A stretch of 6,725 nt of DNA, taken from contig CAKUHP010000045.1 in assembly GCA_934658705.1 (NCBI GenBank), forward strand, positions 1 to 6,725, in the 5' to 3' direction. Within the stretch, counting starts at the first letter, position 1, and the number at the start of each line of letters is the position of its first letter. The position numbers and the translations under genes are program-made. A model generated the notes under the pieces. It saw only the letters and a program-made list of their open reading frames with translations, ran no database searches and had not been told where the DNA came from. Below are positions 1 to 5,539 of the stretch, piece by piece. Source of the DNA: an uncultured Collinsella sp. Lineage in GTDB: Bacteria; Actinomycetota; Coriobacteriia; Coriobacteriales; Coriobacteriaceae.

Positions 1-1415
1 TCGCGCTTGGCCCACTTGCGGCGCAGGCGGGCGTTCTTGCGCAGGCGGTTGGCGAACTGCTCGGACTCGGGGATGAGTACGGGCAGCGGCTTGCCGTCGC
101 CCAGGTCGAGCGTGGCGGCGGGCTCGGGCATGGCGGGCGCGGCGGCTTCGTCGTTGATGGCGTCGCCAACATCCTCAGCCTCGCCCGCGGCATCCGTGCT
201 GGTCGCAGCCTCAAACGCCGCCGCGGCGTGGTCGAGCGAGGGCCAAACCTCAACGGTGGCCTCTTCGTTATTGGGCATGACGGCGATGGAGCACTCGGGC
301 TCGGCGTGGAACGCACGGGCCAGCAGCCCATCGCGGGTGAGCGCGGCGACCGGCGCCGAAGCGAGTTCGGGCGCGCGGCGCAGCTCGCCGATCAGCGTCA
401 TGGCGTCGTGCATGAGCGAAAGCGGGGTCTCGGTCGTATTCGCGACGAGGGCGGCGCCGGCGACAGCGCCCGCGTGGTCCAGCACGGTGGCGGGCTTGGC
501 GGCGCAAAAATCGACAAAGCGCTTGTAACCGGCGCACTTGACCATGCGCTCGGCGGTCTTGCGGGAGGCGGGATCGATGTCCACGGCAACGATGCGCGCC
601 TGACGCTCGCGTGCTGCGGTCTCGCGCTCGCGCGCCTCGGCGAGCAGCTGCTCCCACAGGGCGGTGTCGTGTAACTGCCAGCCCTCAAAGCCCCAGTGCT
701 CACGAGCGGCGCCCGGAGCGCGATCGGTCAGGATGTTCACGGCCTCCAGCAGCAGGCCGCCGCCGGCGCACGAGGCGTCGATCAGCGTGGGCAGGGCCTC
801 GTTTTCGTAATCGTCGGCCGTCAGCTCGCGCTCGCACAGCGTGGTCCAGCCAACCTGCGCCAGCACCAGCGCGGCGTAGTCGGGGCGCAGCACGTGCGTG
901 CCCTCGCCAGCGCGGGTCGCGGCGGGCGGCAGGCGCTTGAACAGCGGGTCGCCCGAAAGGTCCAGGCTGATGCTCGCGCGGCGCTGACGCAGCGAAAGCA
1001 GCAGGTGAACGTCGGGGTCGGTGGCGTCGACGTCGGCGCGGTGGCCCGTGGTCTCGGCCAGGCGGTCGCACAGCGCGTCCTTGGCGCGCAGGGCCGAGAA
1101 ACGTGTGTTGCGCAGCTGCTCGGTCACGCCGCGGGCGGTGATGGCGATGGTGGCGCCCGGGCGGACGATGCTCTCCCAGGCGATGTCGTACACGCCGTCG
1201 TACAGCTCGTCGGCATCCTGCGCCTCAAAGCGCCCGAGCACTACGAACACGCGGCTGGCCAGGCGCGACCACAGACAGGCGCGGTAGCCCTCTTCGAGCT
1301 CGCCCTCAAACGTGGCGCGGCCCTTCAGGCGGCGGACATGCGAAAGCCCGAGCCGCTTGAGCTCGTCGGCGAGTGCGGATTCAAAGCCCTCGGGGCAGCT
1401 TGCGTAAAATTCCAT
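1..1415 (-). CDS. rlmL: RlmKL-type 23S rRNA methyltransferase, N-terminal part (C-terminus beyond window)
   Basis: Open from an ATG at 1415 to the window edge (471 full codons, no stop). It resembles the fused RlmL/RlmK enzyme that methylates guanines of 23S rRNA. Residues about 45-155 are THUMP-like (WSRLASRVFVVLGRF at 49-63; RNTRFSALRAKDA at 102-114; SISLDLSGD at 148-156). An RlmL-type methyltransferase domain follows (TDRAPG at 230-235, HWGFEGW at 240-246, VAVDID at 276-281). After an Ala/Asp/Glu-rich linker (about 396-445), FANRLRKN at 454-461 marks the start of the RlmK half. The usual SAM motif DPxCGSGT reads DASCAGGG (213-220) and the usual NPPY motif reads NTTE (326-329), so the RlmL half may be inactive. 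The start is supported by AGAGAGG six bases upstream. The gene is divergent from the HAD gene. Family assignment is firm; activity is uncertain. Confidence 0.85.
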   Translation of the reverse strand, partial: MEFYASCPEGFESALADELKRLGLSHVRRLKGRATFEGELEEGYRACLWSRLASRVFVVLGRFEAQDADELYDGVYDIAWESIVRPGATIAITARGVTEQLRNTRFSALRAKDALCDRLAETTGHRADVDATDPDVHLLLSLRQRRASISLDLSGDPLFKRLPPAATRAGEGTHVLRPDYAALVLAQVGWTTLCERELTADDYENEALPTLIDASCAGGGLLLEAVNILTDRAPGAAREHWGFEGWQLHDTALWEQLLAEARERETAARERQARIVAVDIDPASRKTAERMVKCAGYKRFVDFCAAKPATVLDHAGAVAGAALVANTTETPLSLMHDAMTLIGELRRAPELASAPVAALTRDGLLARAFHAEPECSIAVMPNNEEATVEVWPSLDHAAAAFEAATSTDAAGEAEDVGDAINDEAAAPAMPEPAATLDLGDGKPLPVLIPESEQFANRLRKNARLRRKWAKR

Positions 1416-1442
1416 GGGTGACCTCTCTGGTTGCGTCGCTCC

Positions 1443-1452
1443 ATTATATGAT
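1443..1452. promoter_or_regulatory. Candidate overlapping divergent -10 boxes
   Basis: The 75-bp gap between the divergent rlmL-like and HAD genes contains TATAAT on the minus strand (1443-1448) and TATGAT on the plus strand (1447-1452). They overlap, so the two promoters may compete. No convincing -35 box is visible at the expected distance on either strand. Confidence 0.4.
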
Positions 1453-1490
1453 GGATGCTTCGTTTGCTCTCGCCCTCGAAAGGAACCCAT

Positions 1491-2318
1491 ATGATTGATG
1501 CGTGCCCCGATTCCGCCGTGCTCTTTTTTGACGTGGACGGCACGCTGACGTTTTTTGATCCCGACGATATGACCGACAAGGACTTTTCGGCGGTTCGCCC
1601 CTCGCGGGCGGTCATCGAGGCGTTTCATCGTCTGCGCGATGCGGGGCACAAGGCGTTTATTTGCACGGGTCGTCCCCTGTGGCTCATCGCCGATAGCCTG
1701 CGCGCACTGGAGCCTGCGGGTATCGTGGCCATGGCGGGTGCCACGCTCGAGGTCGAGGGCCGCGTGGTGCATGAGGACTGCTTTGACGAGGATGTTATCG
1801 CGGAGCTCGCGCGTCGCATTTCTGTGGCGGGCGGCGAGGCGTTGTTCGAGACGAACGGTGCCACCTATTCACTTGAGCCAGTTGGTGTCGAACAGTCATT
1901 TCTGCTAGGCGCCGGCGTGGTGCACAGCGTCGAGGAAATGCGCGTCGACGGTCGTTTGCGCGTGGGCAAGGTGTGCCTGAATGCACCTAACCTGGCGCGC
2001 GTGGCCAACGACGACGGCTTTATCGAACGCAACTTTGAGCTGTGCAACACCGGCGGGGAAAACCGCGAGCTGAGCCCCAAGGGCATCGATAAGGGCGTGG
2101 GCGTGGCGCGGGCGCTGGAGTATCTGGGTCGCGCCGATAACGCGCGCACCTTTGGCTTTGGCGATTCGGGCAACGACCTGGGCATGCTCGCCGCCGTCGA
2201 GACGGCCGTAGCCATGGGCAACGCCATGCCCGAGGTCAAGGCGGTCGCCGACTACGTGACCGACGATGTCGCCCACGACGGTACCGTCACGGCCATGCGC
2301 CACTTTGGCTTGATTTAA
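1491..2318 (+). CDS. Cof-type HAD-family phosphatase (HAD-IIB)
   Basis: A 275-residue soluble hydrolase of the haloacid dehalogenase superfamily. These enzymes dephosphorylate sugar phosphates or other small phosphoesters through an aspartyl-phosphate. All four HAD motifs are present. Motif I is DVDGTL (nucleophile D14, acid/base D16), motif II is CTGR (T59), motif III is K197 in SPKG, and motif IV is GDSGND (224-229), which binds Mg2+. The insert between motifs II and III matches a type IIB cap. Length is typical of Cof proteins. The ATG at 1491 is preferred over an in-frame upstream ATG at 1455 because GAAAGGA (1478-1484) sits six bases before it and the extra 12 residues would precede the usual N-terminal strand. 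The substrate cannot be read from sequence. Next downstream is the transaldolase-like gene, 288 bp away, so the two are probably not tightly co-transcribed. Confidence 0.9.
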   Translation: MIDACPDSAVLFFDVDGTLTFFDPDDMTDKDFSAVRPSRAVIEAFHRLRDAGHKAFICTGRPLWLIADSLRALEPAGIVAMAGATLEVEGRVVHEDCFDEDVIAELARRISVAGGEALFETNGATYSLEPVGVEQSFLLGAGVVHSVEEMRVDGRLRVGKVCLNAPNLARVANDDGFIERNFELCNTGGENRELSPKGIDKGVGVARALEYLGRADNARTFGFGDSGNDLGMLAAVETAVAMGNAMPEVKAVADYVTDDVAHDGTVTAMRHFGLI

Positions 2319-2322
2319 CGCT

Positions 2323-2426
2323 GCGCGCGTCCCAGGCACCGCATCTCGCCGTTCAAGCCGTGGCTCGCGTACCAAAGTACGCGTCGCTCCTCTTTCACGA
2401 CGACCTGCGGCACCTGGAACACGCTC
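2323..2426. repeat. Long ungapped imperfect palindrome (candidate interspersed element)
   Basis: This sits just after the HAD stop codon. The core is a perfect hairpin, CGCGTAC (2366-2372) with GTACGCG (2377-2383) around a CAAA loop. The symmetry continues outward in strict register, with no insertion or deletion: 33 of the 48 pairs between 2325-2372 and 2377-2424 match, where about 12 are expected by chance. The outer arm (2325-2343 with 2406-2424) matches 15 of 19, and its four mismatches are A/C oppositions, which would be G-U pairs in a minus-strand transcript. No coding region covers it. It may act as a transcript end for the HAD gene or be a copy of a dispersed palindromic repeat. Confidence 0.65.
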
Positions 2427-2486
2427 GCTGACGTTTGCTCAACTAATAATCACCGCCTTTGTATGCTCAATCGATTTATCAAACCA

Positions 2487-2509
2487 AACGGTAACGTGTT
2501 TATACCGTT
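2487..2509. promoter_or_regulatory. Operator-like inverted repeat upstream of the transaldolase gene
   Basis: AACGGTA (2487-2493) and TACCGTT (2503-2509) are perfect 7-bp arms separated by 9 bp, about 100 bp before the transaldolase start, in a locally AT-rich stretch. This is the geometry of a repressor site. The regulator is unknown. Confidence 0.35.
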
Positions 2510-2541
2510 CGCCGAGAAGATAAAAACCCGCAGCTCACGCC

Positions 2542-2576
2542 TTGATAAACATAGGTAAAGTGTTTAGCAGTTTATC
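2542..2576 (+). promoter_or_regulatory. Candidate promoter/operator of the transaldolase gene
   Basis: TTGATA (2542-2547) could be a -35 box, with only a weak -10 (around TTTAGC, 2563-2568). It is overlaid by inverted arms GATAAAC (2544-2550) and GTTTATC (2570-2576), with a smaller TAAA-GTG-TTTA symmetry between them. The position, 30-65 bp before the start codon, suits a controlled promoter. The assignment rests on pattern alone. Confidence 0.35.
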
Positions 2577-2606
2577 GGCCGTATGCAAACGAAAGGAATC
2601 AGGCAG

Positions 2607-3311
2607 ATGGCAATCAAGGTGTTCGCTGACGGTGCAAACCTCGAGGGCATGCTCGACATGTACGAGAACGGCAACGTTCAGGGTTTCACGACCAACCCGT
2701 CCCTTATGAAGAAGGGCGGCGTGACGGATTACCGCGCGTTTGCCAAGGAGGTCCTGGCCCACATCACCGATGTGTCCGTGTCGTTTGAGGTCTTTGCCGA
2801 CGACGCCGAGACCATGGAGGTCGAGGCTCGCGAGATCGCTACCTGGGCCGAGAACGTCTACGTCAAGATTCCGTGCGTGACCACCAAGGGCGAGTCCACC
2901 GCCGAGCTGGTCCGCAAGCTTTCGGCCGACGGTATCAAGGTCAACGTCACCACCATCTTCACGCCCGAGCAGGTCGACGAGATGGTCGAGGCCGTTGATG
3001 CCGAGACGCCGTCCATTATTTCGCTCTTTGCCGGCCGTATCGCCGATACCGGCGTCGATCCCATTCCGTTTATGACGGAGTCGGTCAAGAAGGCCGCCGC
3101 TAAGCCCAACTGTGAGGTCCTGTGGGCGTCCACGCGCGAGCTCATTAACATTTACCAGGCCGAGGCCTGCGGTTGTCAGATCATCACGGTGCCCAACAGC
3201 ATCCTGGCCAAGCGCAAGAACATCGGCCGCGATCCGTACGAGGTCTCGCTCGACACCGTTCGCGGCTTTGCCAAGGATATCGCCTCGCTTGGCTTCCATA
3301 TCCTGCCGTAA
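2607..3311 (+). CDS. tal: Short-type transaldolase family protein (TalC/FSA-like)
   Basis: A 234-residue class I aldolase of the transaldolase family. Transaldolase moves a dihydroxyacetone unit between sugar phosphates in the non-oxidative pentose phosphate pathway. The Schiff-base lysine is K87 in VYVKIP. TTNPS (28-32), KVNVTTIFTP (111-120) and SLFAGRIADTG (139-149) are family signatures. F141 in SLFAGR aligns with the phenylalanine typical of true transaldolases, where fructose-6-phosphate aldolases have tyrosine, so transaldolase activity is the better guess. The ATG at 2607 is chosen over the in-frame ATG at 2583 because GAAAGGA (2591-2597) lies nine bases before it and MAIKVFADGA is the expected N-terminus. 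The last codons, HILP and TAA, lie inside a 16-bp sequence duplicated 156 bp downstream, and operator-like repeats precede the gene. Confidence 0.88.
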   Translation: MAIKVFADGANLEGMLDMYENGNVQGFTTNPSLMKKGGVTDYRAFAKEVLAHITDVSVSFEVFADDAETMEVEAREIATWAENVYVKIPCVTTKGESTAELVRKLSADGIKVNVTTIFTPEQVDEMVEAVDAETPSIISLFAGRIADTGVDPIPFMTESVKKAAAKPNCEVLWASTRELINIYQAEACGCQIITVPNSILAKRKNIGRDPYEVSLDTVRGFAKDIASLGFHILP

Positions 3312-3466
3312 CGCGAACACTGACTACGCCGCGGGCTGTTCGCCCCGGCCTTTCCTTTCCCTATCGCTCACGCGCTCCGCGAGGGTCGCGCTAGGCAAAG
3401 GAAAGGCCGGGGCTGCAGACACGAGCTTGCCAGTAGGTTGGTGCTTTGTCTCCATATCCTGCCGTA
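3295..3466. repeat. Palindromic insert flanked by 16-bp direct repeats at the transaldolase stop
   Basis: TCCATATCCTGCCGTA occurs at 3295-3310, covering the end of the transaldolase gene, and again at 3451-3466. Both copies read His-Ile-Leu-Pro followed by a stop (TAA in the first, TAG in the second). The 140 bp between them contain a perfect 17-bp inverted repeat (3342-3358 with 3397-3413) and no plausible gene. This is the footprint expected of an insertion that duplicated the gene's 3' end and left the protein unchanged. Confidence 0.7.
3342..3413. terminator. Long-stem hairpin downstream of the transaldolase gene
   Basis: GCCCCGGCCTTTCCTTT (3342-3358) is perfectly complementary to 3397-3413. 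Further pairing follows inside it (3360-3363 with 3392-3395, and 3365-3367 with 3388-3390). There is no T-run after the stem, so it is not a textbook intrinsic terminator, but it would end or stabilise the transaldolase mRNA. It forms the core of the insert described at 3295-3466. Confidence 0.5.
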
Positions 3467-3515
3467 GGTAAAGGTACCCCCGCCTGCGACGTGCAAAATT
3501 GAGAGTATTCAGCAA

Positions 3516-3531
3516 GGTAAAGGCTTTTACC
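3516..3531. promoter_or_regulatory. Operator-like palindrome GGTAAA-N4-TTTACC
   Basis: A 16-bp near-palindrome (14 of 16 symmetric) with perfect GGTAAA/TTTACC ends. The longer context AGGTAAAG-N2/3-TTTA-N-CAGTT also occurs in the transaldolase leader at 2553-2572, so one regulator may recognise both. No matching regulator gene is present in the window. Confidence 0.3.
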
Positions 3532-3549
3532 AGTTAGATAAAGTACGGA

Positions 3550-3605
3550 ACAGCCCCCGTTTTGGCTCTGACGACGCTTAAGCGGGGGCTGTATTTGACT
3601 TTATT
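3550..3605 (+). terminator. Intrinsic terminator-like hairpin
   Basis: ACAGCCCCCG (3550-3559) pairs perfectly with CGGGGGCTGT (3583-3592). A G-T pair and two A-T pairs extend the stem to 3562/3580. A T-rich but interrupted tail follows (ATTTGACTTTATT). It is the first good terminator after the transaldolase gene on the plus strand, and lies inside the inverted-arm element. Confidence 0.65.
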
Positions 3606-3718
3606 ACCTCTGAGGGGCGTTCGGAGCGGCGGAAATTGCAGAATACTCGCGATTTTGCACATCGCGAGAGGGGGGACCCTTGCTTTGGCGGTTTATTCGC
3701 GCCGCACGAGCCCAGGTC

Positions 3719-3752
3719 GGTGCTGCCTCTTTGATGGGGCGGCACCTTTTTT
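3719..3752 (+). terminator. Rho-independent terminator
   Basis: GGTGCTGCC (3719-3727) pairs with GGCGGCACC (3738-3746), nine pairs with one G-U, around a 10-base loop. Six T residues follow at once (3747-3752). This is a classic terminator for a plus-strand transcript, yet the nearest upstream gene already has a terminator-like hairpin at 3550. It may therefore end a non-coding transcript from the 3467-3718 region. Confidence 0.8.
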
Positions 3753-3828
3753 GTTGCCGGCGTAAGCGGGTGGACGACGACAGCGGGGCCGTGTCCCCAC
3801 TCGCACGGATATCTTCGCCTTCGGGACA

Positions 3829-3840
3829 TGTTGCGCAACA
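3829..3840. promoter_or_regulatory. Perfect 12-bp palindrome upstream of the zinc-ribbon gene
   Basis: TGTTGCGCAACA is fully self-complementary and lies about 60 bp before the zinc-ribbon start codon, a suitable position for an operator. Between the terminator at 3752 and this site, only a short GGGG/CCCC hairpin (3784-3787 with 3794-3797) is visible. No clear -35/-10 pair was found. Confidence 0.3.
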
Positions 3841-3901
3841 AGTTTGGTTGCCTTGGGCCTAGCCTTGAATTGCGAAAGGAAAACGAAAGGAAGGAGACCT
3901 C

Positions 3902-4027
3902 ATGTTCTGCCCTAAATGCGGTACCAAGAACGTTGACGAGGCCAGATTCTGTGTGGCTTGCGGCAATCCGCTCCCCGCGGTAGCTGTTGAAACCGCCCCA
4001 TTACAGTCTGAAATATGCCATCGATAA
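3902..4027 (+). pseudogene. Zinc-ribbon N-terminal fragment of a gene split by IS110
   Basis: The ATG has an excellent ribosome site (AAGGAG at 3891-3896, five bases before). It encodes a 41-residue peptide starting with a zinc ribbon: CPKC (C3, C6) and CVAC (C17, C20), then [11 protein letters not shown]. Reading continues into the insertion sequence and stops at TAA 4025-4027. Native sequence probably ends near 3999. Zinc ribbons of this kind usually head longer membrane or regulatory proteins, and the matching remainder (linker, membrane segment and DUF6273-like domain) lies beyond the IS at about 5540-6257. Joining 3902-3999 to 5540-6257 gives an uninterrupted frame of 271 residues. The truncated peptide may still be made but would lack everything except the metal-binding ribbon. 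Confidence 0.8.
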
Positions 4028-4248
4028 ATGTCGATGGCGAGCATTCGACGCATTGCCTACGATACGGGCAAGCCCCGAGGGGCCGCCGATCGGGCGCCTC
4101 CGGATGGCCGTCTGCCCCTGCCCCGTAGAGGGCCCGGGGGGTGTTGCCACCGGGGGCGCTCGCCGCTCCGGACGACTGATAGGAAACTGCCGGGCGCAAG
4201 CGCCACGGCCAGGTAATGTGGGTGTCGCAGGGAGGGGTTCCGATCGGC
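4010..4248 (+). ncRNA. Predicted IS110 bridge RNA
   Basis: The 5' non-coding end folds into the parts known for bridge RNAs of the IS110 group. (a) A 5' hairpin, GCCATCGA (4017-4024) with TCGATGGC (4031-4038). (b) A target-type loop: stem 4094-4108 with 4146-4159 (one bulged A), apical hairpin 4120-4123 with 4130-4133, and internal-loop sides 4109-4119 and 4134-4145. (c) A donor-type loop: stem 4166-4169/4173-4176 with 4224-4227/4231-4234, apical hairpin 4189-4196 with 4201-4209, and loop sides 4177-4188 and 4210-4223. CCGATCGG occurs on both sides of (b) and (c) (4086-4093, 4240-4247) and could close them. Such RNAs guide the recombinase to both the IS ends and the target. The fold was made by eye, and the RNA ends are unknown. 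Confidence 0.6.
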
Positions 4249-4270
4249 CTACCGATTGGAGGATACCACC

Positions 4271-5428
4271 GTGGCACCACCCAGAATGCCGGAAGCCGTC
4301 ATCGGGCTCGATGTCGGGAAATCATCCCATTGGGCATGCGTCGCGACCCGGGACGGCGAGATACTGCTGAGCGCCCCCGTCGCGAACAGGGAGCGCGACC
4401 TGGACTCGCTGTTCGGCCGCTTCCCCGACGCGCTCGTGGTCGTCGACCAGTCGCGCAACATAGGCGCTCTCGCGCTCGCCCGTGCAAAGGCGGCCGGGAT
4501 GGCGGCGGCGTACCTGCCGGGACTCGCGGCGCACGGGGCCGCCAGGCTCTTCGCCGGCGACGCCAAGACCGACGAGCGAGACGCGATGGTCATCGCGAAG
4601 ACGGCCCTGGGCATCCCCGACGCGCTCCTGCCGGTCGGGGACCCGGGCCCGACGATCGCGGCGGCGAGGGCGCTGGCCGCCCAGAGGAACTTCCTGACCT
4701 GCGAGAACACCAGGAGCAAGAACCGGCTGCGCAGCATCCTGCTGGAGTCGTGCCCCGCCTTCGAGGCGCTGGTCGACCTGTCCGACGGCCCCCAGCTGAG
4801 GCTCATGGCATCCCTCGGCGGGGCCTGGTCGGTAGCAGACGCCGGCTCCCGCAGGGCGGCGGCGCTCACGCGCGGGGCGGCGCGCGGCAAGATCGAGGCC
4901 CTCGTCCGCTCGACGGCCTCCTCGACAAGGCCGGATGCGGCGGCCATCGCCGCCGAGGACCGTGCGGTGAAGCTGCTCGCGCGCAGAATATCCGAGAACT
5001 CGGCGGAGATCGAGGCGATCACGGGGGAAATATCCGCCCTCCTCGAGGGCGACGATACCTACCGATGCCTCCTGACGGTGCCGGGGATCGGTCCCAAGAC
5101 CGCTTCCGAGCTCGCGATCTCCATCGATATTGAAGACTTCCCAAGCCACGACAGGCTCGCGTCGTACTGCGGCCTGGCGCCGCGCAACCGCCAGTCGGGA
5201 ACCTCGATCTCCTCGGTGACGGCATCGCGCCAAGGCAACAAGAGGCTGAAGAACCTGCTCATATTCTCATGCAACTGCCTTACCCGGACAGAAGGGAGAT
5301 GGGGCGATTACTACACCAGGTGTCGAGAGCGGGGCATGTCGCACGGCAAGGCGCTCAAGGCGCTGGCGCGAAAGAGGCTGAAGGTCATCTACGCGATCAT
5401 GCGGGACAGGGTGCCCTACGCCGCCTAG
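4271..5428 (+). CDS. IS110-family transposase (RuvC-like DEDD plus serine domain)
   Basis: A 385-residue recombinase. The N-terminal RuvC-like domain has D14 (GLDVGKSSHW), D59 (VVVDQ), and D101 and D104 (KTDERDA). A coiled-coil-like region spans about 130-250. The C-terminal Tnp20 domain has a helix-hairpin-helix PGIGPKTA (271-278), ASYCGLAPR (297-305) and the probable catalytic S319 in ASRQGNKR. The second acidic position is Asp instead of the Glu seen in IS621; VVVDQ is common in actinobacterial members as far as I know, so this is not taken as inactivation. GTG 4271 is chosen as start because GGAGG (4258-4262) lies eight bases before it; the in-frame TTG at 4256 overlaps that site. Length is normal and the frame intact, so the element looks active. 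It interrupts the zinc-ribbon gene and carries its guide RNA just upstream. Confidence 0.93.
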   Translation: MAPPRMPEAVIGLDVGKSSHWACVATRDGEILLSAPVANRERDLDSLFGRFPDALVVVDQSRNIGALALARAKAAGMAAAYLPGLAAHGAARLFAGDAKTDERDAMVIAKTALGIPDALLPVGDPGPTIAAARALAAQRNFLTCENTRSKNRLRSILLESCPAFEALVDLSDGPQLRLMASLGGAWSVADAGSRRAAALTRGAARGKIEALVRSTASSTRPDAAAIAAEDRAVKLLARRISENSAEIEAITGEISALLEGDDTYRCLLTVPGIGPKTASELAISIDIEDFPSHDRLASYCGLAPRNRQSGTSISSVTASRQGNKRLKNLLIFSCNCLTRTEGRWGDYYTRCRERGMSHGKALKALARKRLKVIYAIMRDRVPYAA

Positions 5429-5539
5429 TCGAAACACTCCGAACAGATTGGAGACCACCGGCCGAATGGTCTGGCGTCAGCATGCCGCGATTCAGCCGCG
5501 CGGACGGCATTCTCCAGTTGACAAAACTATAGGAACACC

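Larger units (their letters stand above)
3471..3680. repeat. Element with about 45-bp inverted arms enclosing a hairpin
   Basis: Bases 3471-3515 and 3636-3680 are inverted copies in strict register, with 36 of 45 pairs matching. The inner 25 bp (3491-3515 with 3636-3660) match at 22. The 120-bp centre holds a near-palindrome (3516-3531) and a strong GC hairpin (3550-3592). There is no coding sequence. It could be a small non-autonomous mobile element, a structured RNA, or a large bipartite regulatory site. Confidence 0.6.
4000..5539 (+). mobile_element. IS110-family insertion sequence, apparently complete
   Basis: The element carries a full-length DEDD/serine transposase (4271-5428), a long structured 5' non-coding end and a short 3' end, the usual IS110 layout. 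As expected for IS110, no terminal inverted repeats are visible. Boundaries are inferred. Excising 1540 bp between CC at 3998-3999 and CC at 5538-5539 restores the interrupted reading frame and agrees with the guide loops of the predicted bridge RNA. Other frame-restoring choices are CT (4008-4009 with 5527-5528, 1519 bp) and AC (4003-4004 with 5537-5538, 1534 bp). The ends are therefore good to about 10-15 bp. The element is inserted in the same orientation as the host gene. Confidence 0.85.

Noticed and set aside
696..1421. Long plus-strand open frame of 241 codons opposite the rlmL-like gene
   Set aside because: It is a GC-rich shadow of the minus-strand gene, whose translation has clear RlmKL similarity. 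The plus-strand translation is low-complexity and has no recognisable domain or ribosome site.
1455..1490. Upstream in-frame ATG as start of the HAD gene
   Set aside because: It overlaps the promoter-like sequence and lacks a ribosome site, while ATG 1491 has GAAAGGA at proper spacing.
3562..3862. Short open frames in 3562-3862 on both strands
   Set aside because: They overlap hairpins and a terminator, have no ribosome sites, and their translations show no domain.
4445..4447. Asp in place of Glu at the second acidic position of the IS110 transposase, as a sign of a dead element
   Set aside because: VVVDQ is, to my knowledge, usual in the actinobacterial IS110 subgroup, and all other key residues and the frame are intact.
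4216..5233. Long alternative frames within the transposase gene (305 codons plus, 303 codons minus)
   Set aside because: They are shadows of the GC-rich IS110 transposase. Arg/Pro/Gly-rich translations with no family features.
5429..5537. Hairpin GACCA/TGGTC (5451-5455 with 5465-5469) as a second guide RNA at the IS right end
   Set aside because: It is short and lacks the two-loop layout. The left end already holds a complete bridge-RNA-like fold.
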